A DNA stretch of 64,000 nt from Diadophis punctatus similis (GCA_023053685.1 JALIGW010000005.1:49589742-49653741); one strand, 5' to 3'. Positions 16,518-31,379 are shown, numbered from the stretch's first letter. The notes: generated by a model from the sequence alone, not told the origin. A program made the numbers and translations.

Positions 16518-16666
16518 CAGAGCTGGAACAACACTCTTGACTGGAAAACCTCCTAAAGTTTCTTCATTACCCATGACCAATAGCTGACACATTTCTATCA
16601 CTGACTGTAACTGCTGGCTTTCATCAGTGGCCTGAAGCCCTTGTAGAAGTTGCTGAGCTTTAGAAC
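16518..16666 (-). CDS. TRIP12: TRIP12 exon (residues ~486-535), start of armadillo-like region
   Basis: A 149-nt exon. Donor CTCTG|GTAAGC after 16518. Encodes [20 protein letters not shown] then [20 protein letters not shown] and PVKSVVPAL, the first helices of the armadillo-like solenoid. Enters phase 1, leaves phase 0. Its acceptor (CTCTTTTTTAG) is preceded by about 80 nt of CTTC-type microsatellite in the transcript; see the repeat entry at 16678. Confidence 0.96.
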
Positions 16667-16677
16667 CTAAAAAAGAG

Positions 16678-16758
16678 AAAGGAAGGAAGGAAGGAAGGAA
16701 GGAAGGAAGGAAGGAAGGAAGGAAGGAAGGAAGGAAGGAAGGAAGGAAGGAAGGAAGG
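16678..16758 (+). repeat. (GGAA)n microsatellite serving as polypyrimidine tract
   Basis: About 20 nearly perfect copies of GGAA. On the transcript strand this is (TTCC)n ending about 11 nt before the AG of the exon at 16666, so the microsatellite forms a greatly extended polypyrimidine tract. A SINE starts 13 nt beyond its other end. Confidence 0.95.
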
Positions 16759-16770
16759 CAAAGTATATTA

Positions 16771-16984
16771 AGAGCCATAGTGGCGCAGTGATTAGAATAC
16801 AGTATAGCAGGCTAATTCTGCTGGCTGTTAACTGCCGGCAATTCGAATCTCACCAGCTCAAGGTTGACTCAGCCTTCCATCCTTCTGAGTTTGGTAAAAC
16901 GAGGACTCAGATTGTTGGAGGCAATATACTGACTCGTAAACTACTTAGGGAGGTTGTAAAGCACTATGAAGTGGTATATAATAA
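16771..16984 (+). mobile_element. tRNA-derived SINE, diverged copy
   Basis: Begins AGAGCCATAGTGGCGCAGTG, with a B-box-like GCAATTCGAATCTCACCAGC and the CAAGGTTGACTCAGCCTTCC block shared with the 15592 and 22503 copies. More diverged than those two. Ends in AATAATAAT. Confidence 0.85.
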
Positions 16985-17440
16985 TAATAATAATTTATTG
17001 TCATTGTACGTATATACACAGTACACCCATACAACGAAATTCACACAACTCTTCAAGACCAGTCCCAACACACATAGCAATCCCCACCCGCCACGAATTC
17101 CCCACCCTGAACCACTCAAACATCCATACAACAGACCAAGTAATACTAGCTAACAGCTCACTGATGCTAACCCTTCAATTCATTATTAAGTGCAATTATA
17201 GCTCTAGGATAAAAACTATTCAGAAAGCGTGTGGTCTGAGTTTTAATTGTTCTGTATCTTCTGCCAGAAGGCAACAGTTCAAAAAGATTGTAAGCAGGAT
17301 GAGAAGAGTCTCTGAGAACATTGTGCAACTTCCTAGAACAGCGAGATGCAGAGATATCGTCCAGGGCTGGTAGCTGGAGCCCAATGATATTCTGGACAGT
17401 TGTAATTATTCTCTGTAGAGCTTTATAAGTCTAAATGCTA
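16985..17440 (-). pseudogene. Non-LTR retrotransposon 3' end (ORF C-terminus)
   Basis: On the minus strand from about 17430 an almost open frame contains NIIGLQLPALDDISASRCSR and LLPSGRRYRTIKTQTTRFLN followed by SFYPRAI. The LPSGRRYR-IK-RT-R--NSF pattern is a recurrent C-terminal motif of vertebrate non-LTR elements. The 3' tail ends at TTTATTGTCATTG. Copy 5'-truncated. Related tails occur at 1300 and 52561. Confidence 0.65.
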
Positions 17441-17913
<473 letters not shown>

Positions 17914-18835
17914 TTACAAGCTATGATTAGCATAATATAAAATTTCATTTTGTAGCATTTAAATGATTGAAACTTATGCTGCATTTTTATTTTACAAGAT
18001 TAATTATTATTAGGCCCAGTTATATATTTCACTTTTGTAGAATTTTAGACAGAAAGCAATTTTCTCTTGAACGCCACTAACATTGTAATTTATCACCATG
18101 CAGTTTTAATGGCCAGACAATCTTGTTTCTGCACAAAGTTTTAAATTTTGTAAAATTTTGAAATAGTCCTGTTAGATATATCCTACTTTACCTTTACTTA
18201 TCTAAGCCAAAATAGGGAAACCTGCTCTTCTTCCATATTAAAAATAGCAAAATTTGAATGGAAAATTTACATTCCTATGAATAATAATGGATTTTGATTT
18301 CCAAGAACTTTAATAGGCATGCCAATAGTCAAGAATGTTAAGAATAGGAGTACAAAATATGGAAGTCACAGATTCCCCCAACACTTGTGTATTTTGGTTA
18401 GGTAAACTGAAAATATCTTTGAGAATAAAAGGGTACTGAGTTCTAAAGAAAATTATATAGTTACATAGATTGCAGGAGTCCCTCTAGTAATAAATATCTT
18501 TGAATACTAAGGAGAGAAAACAGGATGCTACAAAAGTAAAACAGTTTCTAAAACCCACTTTCCCTAAAATAAAATGGATTTTACAACTGTATTAATACAA
18601 TTCTTTAAATCGTAATAATAATTTAAATGTATTCATTTATACCAAAGATGATTGATAGGCCACTAGTTTTAGCAGACCTTTAATTACTTGGTCAAAAATG
18701 ACCAAGCATTTTCTTCAAGTTATAGAAAAAAATTGAAGTGAACATCAGAAAAGGCTTCTAAGAAAGGCTCCAACTGTTTAAAAGAAATCTAGAGAGTTGT
18801 CACCTTAAAATTGTTGTTTATATAATGGAAACTTA

Positions 18836-20142
<1,307 letters not shown>

Positions 20143-20150
20143 GTCTAAGA

Positions 20151-20284
20151 CACAGGTGTCAAACTCGTGGTGTCATGTTGCTGTCATGTGACATTTCATG
20201 TTGTTTCTTCCCTTTGCGGAGCTGGGGTGGGTGTGGCCTACGCATGACGCATCCAGCCCGTGGGCTGCCAGTTTGACACCCCTG
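20151..20284 (+). mobile_element. hAT-type miniature element (CAGGTGTCAAACTC), 134 bp
   Basis: Ends CACAGGTGTCAAACTCG and AGTTTGACACCCCTG are inverted repeats. Perfect 8-bp target duplication GTCTAAGA at 20143-20150 and 20285-20292. Non-coding. Confidence 0.88.
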
Positions 20285-20292
20285 GTCTAAGA

Positions 20293-21961
20293 GAACCTCT
20301 AGATTATCAATCCACTTTGATTGGGTTAGTGTGACCCTGTCCAGAGCTAAACATGGAATATCTCTGGAAACAGAGGGCTTCCATACCTTCAGAGTCTCCA
20401 TATATTCTCAACAATGTCTCCTGTTCAGCCCAGAATTAAGATACAAATCAGTATCCTTTGCTTACTGGTGATACCTGAATCTATCCTAATAGACACCACC
20501 CTGAGCAGCTTCATTTAGGTCTTAAATAGGAAGTGGGAAAATATCATACCTTATGTCTCTCCACAGTAGAAGGCCTTAAAGTTTGTGCTCTCATCCTTAC
20601 CATTGATTTGAATCACTACTTAGAAAGAAGAACCACAATACAATGCCCCCAATATCGAATCTCTCAGATGGTTTAGAAGGATACCATTGAAAGCCACTGA
20701 GAGATCAATCAGAACCAGGGGGTTTAATTTCTCCAAGTTGTTCTTGAAAGAGACCCATGTGAATTCATTTCTCTGTACTTGAGCCTAAACCTTGACTGAA
20801 AAGAATAATCTATTTTCTCCCGAATTCCATCCAATCTCAGCACCCATCAACCCTCAAACTTTCAATAATATTCTCCCAGAAGGAAAGATCATGGACTGGT
20901 GAATAGCTAATCTAAATTGCTGGGTCAAGTAAAGGCCACAAGTGAATAGCTAATCTAAAATACTGGGTCAAGTGAAGGCTTCTTGATAACAGAGTGCACC
21001 ATGTCTCCTTCAAAATAGGCAGCATCACATTTCCCTCAAAAAGTATTCATTATCATCCAAACTCAGCATTCTGTCACACTTTAGGAGTTTTTCATCAGCC
21101 AGAAGAAAGAATGGGGATTCAAGATGTAAGTGGCTGTGCTAATTTTGCAGAAATCAGGACTAACAGACTAAGAGACCCCTTTAAAATAATCCCACATAAT
21201 CTCACAAAATTATCTTCATAGGATCTAACCAGTTAACAACTAGTTAACATTCAAATTAAGAGTAAATCTGAGTGATTTTAGCCCACAAACCCCTCACAGT
21301 GACTCAAAACATGGTATTTTAGCCTATTTTCCTCCAAAGAGTCGCAACACTTTAAACCGAACAACCAGCCAGGAGTATAAGGACATAATAAAAGCATGAA
21401 AAATTGCTCTTTTGCCATCTTTATTGCCACAGTATAGTCTCAAACCCGAGTTCACATCTGTATTCAGTCAAATACCTTTTCTCTGTTGCTTCATCTCCCA
21501 AAGTTCCCCAGTAAACAAAGAAAAATCTCTGGATTGGCAAACTTGGAAAACCACTCAGGTCTAATTCGGTCCTATATTCTAGAATTCTACTAAGTCTTCT
21601 GCTACAAAAATGTTGGAGAAATGATTGTCACTGTAACTTTTTTGGGGGGGGAGGATCAAGTATTCTCAAATCAAGAAGATCCATTAGACACCTGGGATGG
21701 ACAATCAATTAAGTCTATCCTTGTAGAACTTAGCAATACTATCAACTACATAGCAATCACAGTGTGCAGCTAGCGCTTTCTAAAATCTAATTTTGCCTTT
21801 AAAAATATAGAAACAAGACTTCAAAATACTATTTTAACCATCTACAATGTTTTAGAAATGGTGAGTATTAAGTTTTTAATTGTTTCTTTGTTTAAATAAG
21901 CTCAATTCATATCATAAGTTAGATATGAAAGTCCTAAATTTATCAGAACATATAAGTGCTT
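20293..21961. other. Intron, possible old repeat, unidentified
   Basis: Slightly GC-richer than its surroundings at 20300-21240 and with a texture like an old LINE 3' region (for example CCACTGAGAGATCAATCAGA). No reading frame or ends could be fixed, so it is left unassigned. Confidence 0.35.
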
Positions 21962-22743
21962 TAAAAGCTATCTCAATTTTCGACCATAATTGGGACCAGA
22001 ATCTCAGTTACTATGGAGTGATTGAGTGAAACAGTCATTAGGTGAGAGGCCTACATGATTGCTTCACTCAATGACTCCATCCCAACACTCCCGTTAGTAG
22101 TGGTTAAGCAATTTCCTGGGTTGTAAAGGCGAAGGACTGAAAGAGCTGCCTGCCAAGTTCAGCTCCCCTGTAGCGAACTCCTTTGGCGGGCTGCAGGAAA
22201 GGATCCTGCCAGAACAATTATGCTCCCCTTCATGCGCTGGAAAGAACTGTTCTCACCAATTGCAGAATGAGAACTTGAAATCTTTAGGATCTGAACTCCA
22301 TTTCTGCACCCTGCTGAGGGAGTTCAACTCCTTTCAGCTGGCAACTCTCCCAAAGACAAGAGGGAGTCCTCTCAGCAGGTAGCAGCAGCTTGTAACCTTC
22401 CCTGCCAGCTTCCCCACTGACTTTCTGGGGAAACCGGCAGAGAAGACTGCAAATAGCAATCATATAACTGGATGGTGCTTGGCAACTGATAGTAAGATAG
22501 TAAGAGCCGAGGTGGCACAGCGGTTAGAGGCAGTACTGCAGGCCACTTTAGCTGACTGTGATCCGCAGGTCAGCGGTTCAAATCTCACCGGCTCAAGGTT
22601 GACTCAGCCTTCCATCCTTTCGAGGTAGATAAAATGAGGACCCAGATTGTTGGGGACAATATAAATATACATTGCTTACTGGTGTAAACCACTTAGAGAG
22701 TGCGTGCACTGTGAGGCGGTATATAAATCTCATAAATCTCATA

Positions 22744-22774
<31 letters not shown>

Positions 22775-22954
22775 AAATAAATAAGTGCAAACAGGTTGCC
22801 AAGCACCCAGATTGGAATCACATGACTGCAGGGGTGGTAATGCCACATTTTGCAATGGCTAGCAATGTTTTACAGTCCGTATAGCACCCTTTCCATGGCC
22901 ATTATAATTCCAGATCATCATTAAATGAACAGTCATAAGTTAAGGATAGCTGTA
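21962..22954 (+). mobile_element. TIR element, TACAGGTAGTCC family, long variant interrupted by a SINE
   Basis: The left end is eroded (AAAGCTATCTCAATTTTCGA); the right end is TTAAGGATAGCTGTA. It contains the central GC-richer segment of the long variant and a complete tRNA SINE inserted at 22503-22784. Confidence 0.6.
22503..22784 (+). mobile_element. tRNA-derived SINE, copy 2 (nested)
   Basis: Begins AGAGCCGAGGTGGCACAGCG with the same A- and B-box-like segments as the copy at 15592 and differs from it at only a few positions. The tail is a mix of AATC and AAAT repeats. Inserted within an older TIR element. Confidence 0.92.
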
Positions 22955-23147
22955 ATTCAAATTTTAAAAAATGCTTATATACTTAACTTACTTTATTAAC
23001 AATAATTATAAAGTGTTCAAATCCTTGAGGACTCTAGGAAATTTACAACAGGAAGAGGCAAAAAAATAATAAAATCACAGTAAAAAATAAAAGAGAGATT
23101 CCTTTAATAATTAGGTGGGATAGAGGTTTACTGAAATAATATCTACA

Positions 23148-23856
23148 TAACTTTATTTTATTTTATTTGCGATTCTTATAGGCCGCCCTACTCCCTGAGG
23201 ACTCAGGGCGGCGTACAACATATATAAGAACAGCTAAATAGTATCAAAAAATACAATAAAAGCAACAATAGTAAAATAGTGATTAAAAGCGATAAAAAAC
23301 AACACAATCAACAGTCACAATCACCCCGCCAGCAGGAAGAGCCATGTCTTAATGGCTTTCTGGAAGGCCAGCAAGGTGGGAATGATTCGGATCTCTGGGG
23401 GGAGTTGGTTCCAGAGAGCCAGAGCTCCCACACAGAAGGCTCTCCCCCTAGGGCCCACCAACCGGCATTGTTTGGTTGAAGGGACCTGGAGGAGACCGAC
23501 TCTGTGGGACCTAACTGGTCGTAGGGATGTATAAGGTAGGATGCGGTCCCGAAGATAACCTGGCCCTAAGCCATGTAGGGCTTTAAAGATGATGATCAAC
23601 ACCTTGAATTGCACCCGGAGACCAATGGGCAACCAGTGCAGCTGGCGGAGTATAGGTGTTACGTGGGTGTATCTGGAAACACCCACCACAGCTCGCGCAG
23701 CCGCATTTTGCACCAGTTGCAGTCTCCGAATACTTTTCAAGGGTAGCCCCATGTAGAGCGAATTACAGTAATCCAAACAAGAGGTGACAAGGGCATGAGT
23801 GACCGTGAGTAAAGCCTCCTTCTCCAAATAAGGTCGCAACTGGTGCACCATTTTAT
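23148..23856 (-). pseudogene. L2/CR1-type LINE 3' end with RT C-terminal frame
   Basis: An open frame of 176 codons on the minus strand (23851-23321) contains HALVTSCLDYCNSLYMGLPL, SIRRLQLVQNAAARAVVGVS and ILRQLHWLPIGLRVQFKVLI: the region after the RT palm in L2/CR1-type LINEs. The 3' UTR runs to a hairpin-like end (CCGCCCTGAGTCC, then GGGCGGCCTATAAGAAT) and an AAAT-type tail. 5'-truncated. A near-identical copy in the other orientation is at 57965. Confidence 0.85.
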
Positions 23857-24125
23857 AACTTGGTTATAAAATGTAAACAATATGTCAATTTCTGTATTTC
23901 TGGAGGGATACTATTCCACAAAAGGAGGCCTACTTTAGAAAATGCCTGTCATCTTGTGCTCAAACCATGAACTTTACAAGGAGAAACTCTAGCAGGATTT
24001 CTCTAACACATGACTAGTAAAATCAGTTCCAGCACAGTATTTCCTGATAAACCCAGCACCGCATTAGAAGAAAGCACTATATATTGAAAGTAACCTAGAA
24101 CTTATAGGTATTCTGTTTTTCTTAC

Positions 24126-24262
24126 CTGCAGCTCCTTGTGGAGCCTCATCAGCTCGTGCAGCTGAAGAATTAACACCATCCTGATTGTTATCAGGATCAG
24201 CCATTTTCTCCTGTCGGCGAGCCTCAGCTGCTCCTCTTTTGCCCAGGCCAGAGCCTCGCCGA
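24126..24262 (-). CDS. TRIP12: TRIP12 exon (residues ~380-425)
   Basis: A 137-nt exon. Acceptor GTTTTTTAG before 24262; donor GCTGCAG|GTAAGA after 24126. Encodes [20 protein letters not shown] and [20 protein letters not shown], the junction between the basic tail and the helical core. Enters phase 2, leaves phase 1. Confidence 0.95.
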
Positions 24263-24729
24263 CTAAAAAACAGGTACAATCAGAAACCTTCTAGATTATG
24301 TTTTTAGTTTACAATGGCTTCAAATTAAACCCTATATGCTCTATAGTAGTAATTTTCACTGAATATTCAAAAATACTTTAAAAAGCAACTTCAACTATAT
24401 ATAAGAAATATACCATCAATGCCACCACATCTTGGCTTAGCTGACTCTAACAACCTAGTTCATGGAAAAATACTTCCATGTTAATGTCCATCTATTTTCA
24501 AAATCTATATAGCAAATTAAAGACTTCCTGCAGAAATATAGATACAATTAAAAAAAAAACACCTCCCACTGAAGTAGGAGCTAGGAGTCAACAAATATTT
24601 CAGATGCCACCCCAAAAATCTTGAATCTTGTTGAATTATATATTGTTTTATTTATTTAAAACATTTATATAGCCACTCTGGGCAGCTTCCAATCAAAAGC
24701 AATTGATTATTTCACCTGCAAATCAACGC

Positions 24730-25519
24730 TACATATAGTCTTCAAGCTATGACAGCATTTGGGACCAGAACATTTGTTGCTAAGTGATGCGGTCATAAAG
24801 CGCAATGTCACTTACACTTAATGACAGTAATTCAAGTAGCTGTCGTAACCCCAGGATGGCACAAGTCATTAAGTGGGAAGAGACAGGAGTCCCAGGCTAG
24901 GTGCTTAAAAGGATGCATGAGTGCTACTGGGATATGTGCAACTGTCACAGGCAGGAACAAGAGCTCAGGAATATGCAGGTGCTATTGTGGGTGGGGTGAA
25001 TGCCACAGATAGGTGCTATAGAGTGCAGGTGCATCGGGGGAGACTGCAGGCCTGCCAGTGGAAGCCATAGACATTACAAAGTCCAGGCACATTGACAGGC
25101 CAGTGGGGGGTGGGTCAGTGGATGCTATGGATCATGGGTGGGCCAATGGGAGGAGGCACGCATGAGTTTATGGAATGGAGGGGGGGATGCTACAGATATT
25201 GTATTCTGCAGCACGTCTCCTTGGGAGAAAAAGTGGCAGAAGCAACTTACAGGAGCAACTTGCAACCTCTTCTGCCAGCATCCTCATTGAATTTGCTTGT
25301 AGTAAGCCAGCAGGGAATTTTACAAATGTGATCACATAACTGTGGGATGCTGCAACTGTTATATGTGCAAGTTTGCCAAACACCTGGGTCACGAACAGGT
25401 GACTGGGAATGCTGCAACTGCCAGAAGTTTGTGGACTGGTTAAAATTACCACTTGTTCAGGGCCATTGTAACTTTGAATGATTGCTGAACTAGTAGTCAT
25501 AACTTGAGAGCTACTTGTA
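24730..25519 (+). mobile_element. TIR element, TACAGGTAGTCC family, long variant
   Basis: Begins TACATATAGTCTTCAAGCTA and ends GAGAGCTACTTGTA. Central GC-rich insert with GGTGGG-type runs. Non-coding. Confidence 0.6.
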
Positions 25520-25565
25520 CTTACTGCCAAGAACTATGGAGTTTAAACCATAGAGAATCTATTAA

Positions 25566-25953
25566 GATTGATTCAAAATATTTCTTCTCAAAAATATTTT
25601 ATTTTTATTCCTATGTTCTTTAGAAACATTTTCACCTATTTTCCAAATCCACATCATTTAGCTTACTTGATCTGTTACACTTGTCCACTACTCAAGTATC
25701 TTCAAGTATAATATTTATCAGCTTACCAAACATCACTTTTTCAATATATACAGTTATGCATAATATTCAATTTTCTCTATGTTGCTTTCAAAGTCTTTCT
25801 ACCTCGTGGAAGAAAGAGATATTTAAATACTCCATCAGCCATATGACTTCTTTGACTAAAGAGTTGTATACTGTTATATTTTATATGTTATATTATCAAA
25901 GTACTCTGGGAAGCTGACAGTTACAAAATCCAAATCACAATAAGAAAAATAAT
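25566..25953 (+). repeat. Left arm of a large inverted repeat
   Basis: Starts near TCTCAAAAATATTTTATTTT and ends with GAAGCTGACAGTTACAAAAT then CCAAATCACAATAAG. Read in reverse it matches 26189-26785 at high identity by eye, except for one segment of about 240 bp absent here. Confidence 0.88.
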
Positions 25954-26188
25954 ATGGGACAAACAATAAAACTGCCACATTAAAAATTGGAAAAAGATCA
26001 GCAACCCCAAATTCATCCTCTATTCTTAAAAGTTCATCAGAAAAATATATTGTTAATAAATTTCCAAAAGATTAAAAGAGAGAAACAACTAACCTAGCTA
26101 TTTCATAAGGATAGAGCAATCACCTTATTTATGTTTAAATATTATATATTATATATTATATAAAGTTTTGCACAACTAATTGACATCT

Positions 26189-26785
26189 TATTTTTCTTGT
26201 TGTGATTTGGATTTTGTAACTGTCAGCTTCCCAGAGTACTTTGATAATGTTATTTAGTAAGTCAACAAATTAACCAAACCTTTGAAGCAGCAATATCATG
26301 CTACATATTTCAAACATATTGAATAGCATAAAATAGTGAACTTTAAAAAAAACTTCAAAAACTAGTAGAGGGGACTGCAAGAGGACAGGATTTGAATAGG
26401 ATTCAAATATAGGTAATGGGAAAAACGTATGAGAAGACTGTGTACTATTTTTCTCAATATAAAACAATATTGACAATAAAAATATAAAATATAACATAAT
26501 AAACTCTTTAGTCAAAGAAGCCATATGGCTGATGGAGTATTTAAATATCTCTCTCTTCCACAAGGAGGTAGAAAGACTTTGAAAGCAACATAGAGAAAAT
26601 TGAATATTATGCATAACTGTATATATTGAAAAAGTGATGTTTGGTAAGCTGATAAATATTATACTTGAAGAAACTTGAATAGTGACAAATGTAACAGATC
26701 AAGTAAGCTAAATGATGTGGATTTGGAAAATAGGTGAAATGTTTCTAAAAGACATAGGAATAAAAATAAAATATTTTTGAGAAGA
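26189..26785 (-). repeat. Right arm of a large inverted repeat
   Basis: Reverse-complement partner of 25566-25953, about 235 bp away. It has an extra internal segment at about 26245-26490 that the left arm lacks. Long stretches, such as TTGAAAAAGTGATGTTTGGT, match without change. The repeated unit was not identified as a known family. Confidence 0.88.
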
Positions 26786-27541
26786 ACTTTTACTTAAACT
26801 TTGATTTTAGTTTTTAACTAACGTTTAAAAACTATGTTTTTAACACATATGCATAACCTACACTTATACAATATATAATTACTCTTCTAGAAATGATCTG
26901 ATTTAAATGAAGAGTTCCTACAGAATGTATTTTTGAAAGGGAAATTCATAGAATTGTTGAATGGCTCAATTCAAATGCTTGTATGTCAGCAATATAAATT
27001 GAGTTATAACTTAACCATGTTACAATCTGCTTTCCTTCTTTATGTGTCCTGAATTAGGTACTATTTCCCTTAAATCCCACACTATGAAACATTAAACTAG
27101 AGTCTAAGATCCTGTTTTAATTGAAATCTGACAACCACACTTTCTGGGTTAAATGTAATAGGAAGCAATAGTTTAAGATGTGCTGTATCTCAGTGTTTCA
27201 AAATGAGCATGGTGGAACAGTAAGAGGATGGCAAAAAGGTGGAATAGGTTCACATGTACCTCAAATGATTAAGAAAGTTGTTTGAACTGGATATAGTTAT
27301 CATATTTAAAATAAGCAAAATATTTAGTGTGGACTTACTAATTTAGTACAGTACTGAGAACAGATTGCTTATTTCAAACTGTGATTTTATATGTTATACT
27401 ATTTCTCAAATCATTAAATTTGTCAAATTAAACATACTATCGGGCACACAAATATAAACTGTCCATTATGTTCATTCAAATTCTTTATAGGCTTTTCCCA
27501 AATGCAATTTCTTCAACTATTTTAAAGTGTTAGTAATTTTA

Positions 27542-28441
<900 letters not shown>

Positions 28442-28449
28442 GCATAGAG

Positions 28450-28881
28450 CAGTGATGGCGAACCTTTTTTTCCTCAGGTGCCAAAAATGCATGCGCGTCC
28501 GCTATTGCACATGCGCGAGTGCCCACACCCATAATTCAATGCCTGGAGAGGGCGAAAACGGCCTCCCACTCCCCAACGGAGGCCCTCTGGAGGCCGGAAA
28601 TGGCCCATTTCCCAACTTCTGGTGGGCCCGGTAGGCCCATTTTTCGCCCTCCCCAGGCTCCAGAGGCTTCCCTGGAGCCTGGGGAAGGCAAAAACACCCC
28701 CCCGTCCCCCGGAGGCTCTCTGGAAGCCGAAAACACCTTCCCAGAGCCTCCGTGCAAGCCAAAAATCAGCTGGCTGGCACGCACATGCGCGCTGGAGCTG
28801 AGCTAGGCAATGGCTCGCGTGCCGGCAGATATGGCTCCGCGTGCCACCTGTGGCACGTGTGCCATAGGTTCGCCATCACTG
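28450..28881 (+). mobile_element. hAT-type element (CAGTGATGGCGAACC), copy 1
   Basis: Terminal inverted repeats CAGTGATGGCGAACC and GGTTCGCCATCACTG. Perfect 8-bp target duplication GCATAGAG at 28442-28449 and 28882-28889. The body is GC-rich (GGAGGC/GCCTCC repeats), giving false open frames on both strands. No transposase. Confidence 0.93.
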
Positions 28882-29119
28882 GCATAGAGGAAAGTCAGAA
28901 TATAAATCTAAGAAATACCAGGTTATTTTCTTTTTACTGGTGAGAATTGATGTATATAGAAAATTATCAAAATTTGATGGGATACAAGAAATTCAAACAG
29001 GGATTAATTTTCAATCATTGCTGAAGCTAAAATAGACTTTTTTACATGAAATTAGAAAGTGGAGTGGCTTGGTTTTCTTTTTTAGAAAGTCATAAATATC
29101 TGCACAAAATGAAGGGAAC

Positions 29120-29617
29120 TACCGTATTTTTCGGAGTATAAGACGCACCAGAGTATAAGACGCACCTTAGTTTTTGGGGAGGAAAATAGGGGAAAACAAT
29201 CTGCCTACCAGGTATTCATCTGGCTAGCGTCCATAGTCTGGTCAGCTTCAGCACATTATTTTATCCCCTGGTTAGGACTTTAAAAAACCTTCTTCTGAGA
29301 GAGTAACAATGAAAGAGCATGCAAGCCAGTAATTGCTGGGAAGATCGTTAGCACCTGGTTAGGGCTAGAAAAAAACTTATTCAGAGCAAGTAGAGCAATG
29401 AAAAAAACCCTGCAAAGACTTAGGGCTGGAAAAACATTCTTCGGAGAGAGTAACAATGAAAAAGCCTGCAAGGTAAGAGCTGGGAAGATCGTTAGCACCT
29501 AGTTAGGGCTGGAAAAAAAGCTTTGAAAAAGCTACATTCAGAGTATAAGATGCACCCAAATTTTCAGCCACTTTTAGGGAGGAAAAAGGTGCTTCTTATA
29601 CTCCGAAAAATACGGTA
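29120..29617 (+). mobile_element. TIR element (TACCGTATTTTTCGGAGTAT), copy 1
   Basis: Ends TACCGTATTTTTCGGAGTAT and ATACTCCGAAAAATACGGTA are near-perfect inverted repeats flanked by TA. Internally a unit with GGGAAGATCGTTAGCACC and TTAGGGCTGGAAAAA recurs about three times. Non-coding. The TIR core (ACCGTRTTT...ATAAGAC) resembles that of the palindromic elements at 42065 and 55163. Confidence 0.88.
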
Positions 29618-30875
29618 AATCCTTTCTATCTCAATAACCAGCATGACTTAAGCTATAATTTCTTTCCAAAATTTAACTGAAGGAAGTTTCTTGAAACTAT
29701 GGAATATAATGAAGGTACTGACAGACTTTAGGATACTCCCATATGCATGATCGTAGAAAGAAAAAAAATCTTCCCTTCTCCTGGAGAGAATACAGGGACA
29801 TGAGTGATACCGTTTCTTTTATGAGTAGAAAGTGGAACATTAGAATTAAAAATAGTTTATACTAACTAATGCCATCTCATTTTACTTTATTTTAATTTGA
29901 AAGGGGGGAAAGGCAAAATACCGGGAAAGTATTTTTACTATACGCTGATATTATTTTTGTACAAGTTAAACATGTCAAATTATAAATGTTTTCTGATCAA
30001 AGAAGAAAAATAAACTCGTCAAGGACCTGTTTATGGGTTTATTTAAATTTATTTAAATTTAAATCAGTGTAGTACTGCATGATTTGTAGCTAGGCTTTGC
30101 AATGCTTTGAATTCAATTTCTAAAGGATGCTTCAAAATGCAATGGAGCACAAATCCAACGTTTATCTATATATGACTCTTTTTTCCACAGATGCATGGTT
30201 ACTCCCATGCAGCTGTCACATAATCCCAAGAAAGTCCTAGTTCTTTTACAACTTATAGGATATGGTATCAAATTTGCTTCGTTGGATGCTCAGAAATGGG
30301 TTAAACTAAAGCACTATAGGCTTTAGCATAGGCTAGGTAAACTACTTACTATGGCTACTAATGAATCCATTTAAGTGATAACATCATTCTATTTCTATTG
30401 CTATTGTTACTCCCTCTACTGGCTATCCATAGCAAGATGCATGCAGAAAAAACTATAGTGTTGCCCTTGTAATAGAGGCAGGAGAAAGGGAGCTGAGTTA
30501 GTAGACTGAAATCTGAGAAAAAACAAGGAGGCCACAGAATTTTCTAATATATTTTGAAGTACGTTTTTAAATTAGCAAATATGTGAAACTATTACTATTG
30601 TGCACCAGGTTTCCTTCCCCCTTCCTTTCTAATTCTAGAAAAATACTTCAGGTAGCATTCATCAGTTTTTTTACACAGCTTCAGCACAATAGTACAATCT
30701 ACTGAAATTATTGGGCCCAAACCACTTCCTAATTGGAAATACAGAATTTCAAATTTTAGCATGAAAGATGTAACGACACATACATAATTATCTAAAAACT
30801 GCCTCTTTATTTAACAAATTTATTTTATTTATTAATAAGATCTATATTCTGCTCAAATTGGATGGAAGTCTAAAT

Positions 30876-31240
30876 CAGTGTCAAACTCAAGGCCCAGGGG
30901 CCAGATCCAGCCCACAGGGTGCTTAGATCTGGCCCGCGGAGCCACCCTGGAAACAGCAACGAACCGACCCGTGGTGCCTCTGCCAGCGAAAATGGAGCTT
31001 GGGAGGGCCGTGGGCAGTTTTCCCGAGCTCTGTTTTTTCTGGCAGGGGTTGCAGGAGGCCATTGCAGCCGAAAATGAAGTTCGGGAACCCGTTTTCACTG
31101 GCAGAGCGCTCGGGCCACCACAGGCGCCCCCGACATGAGTGACATCAAGCTGCCATGCCCATTCTGGCCACAGCCCCCCCCCCCCGAGGTCAAATACAAC
31201 CCTGATGCGGCCCTCAATGAAATTTAATTCGACACCCCTG
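30876..31240 (+). mobile_element. hAT-type element (CAGTGTCAAACTC)
   Basis: Ends CAGTGTCAAACTCAAGG and TTCGACACCCCTG. Perfect 8-bp target duplication GTCTAAAT at 30868-30875 and 31241-31248. GC-rich body. Longer relative of the 20151 element. Confidence 0.9.
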
Positions 31241-31379
31241 GTCTAAATGGTATGTTCCAAGGTCTAGTAATTCAGATTTTAAAAAATAGGAGTTAAAAGC
31301 AAAATCAGAGAATAAAAAGTGCAATCCAATGTAACATTTAATCATTCTAAAGCTTAACAATTCCTGGCACGTCATTTTC

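Noticed and set aside
16371..16778. Long minus-strand frame spanning the exon at 16518-16666
   Set aside because: Only the exon part is real; the rest is microsatellite (FLPS repeats) and intron.
28502..28806. Pro/Gly-rich open frames on both strands
   Set aside because: They lie entirely within the GC-rich body of a hAT element bounded by exact target duplications.
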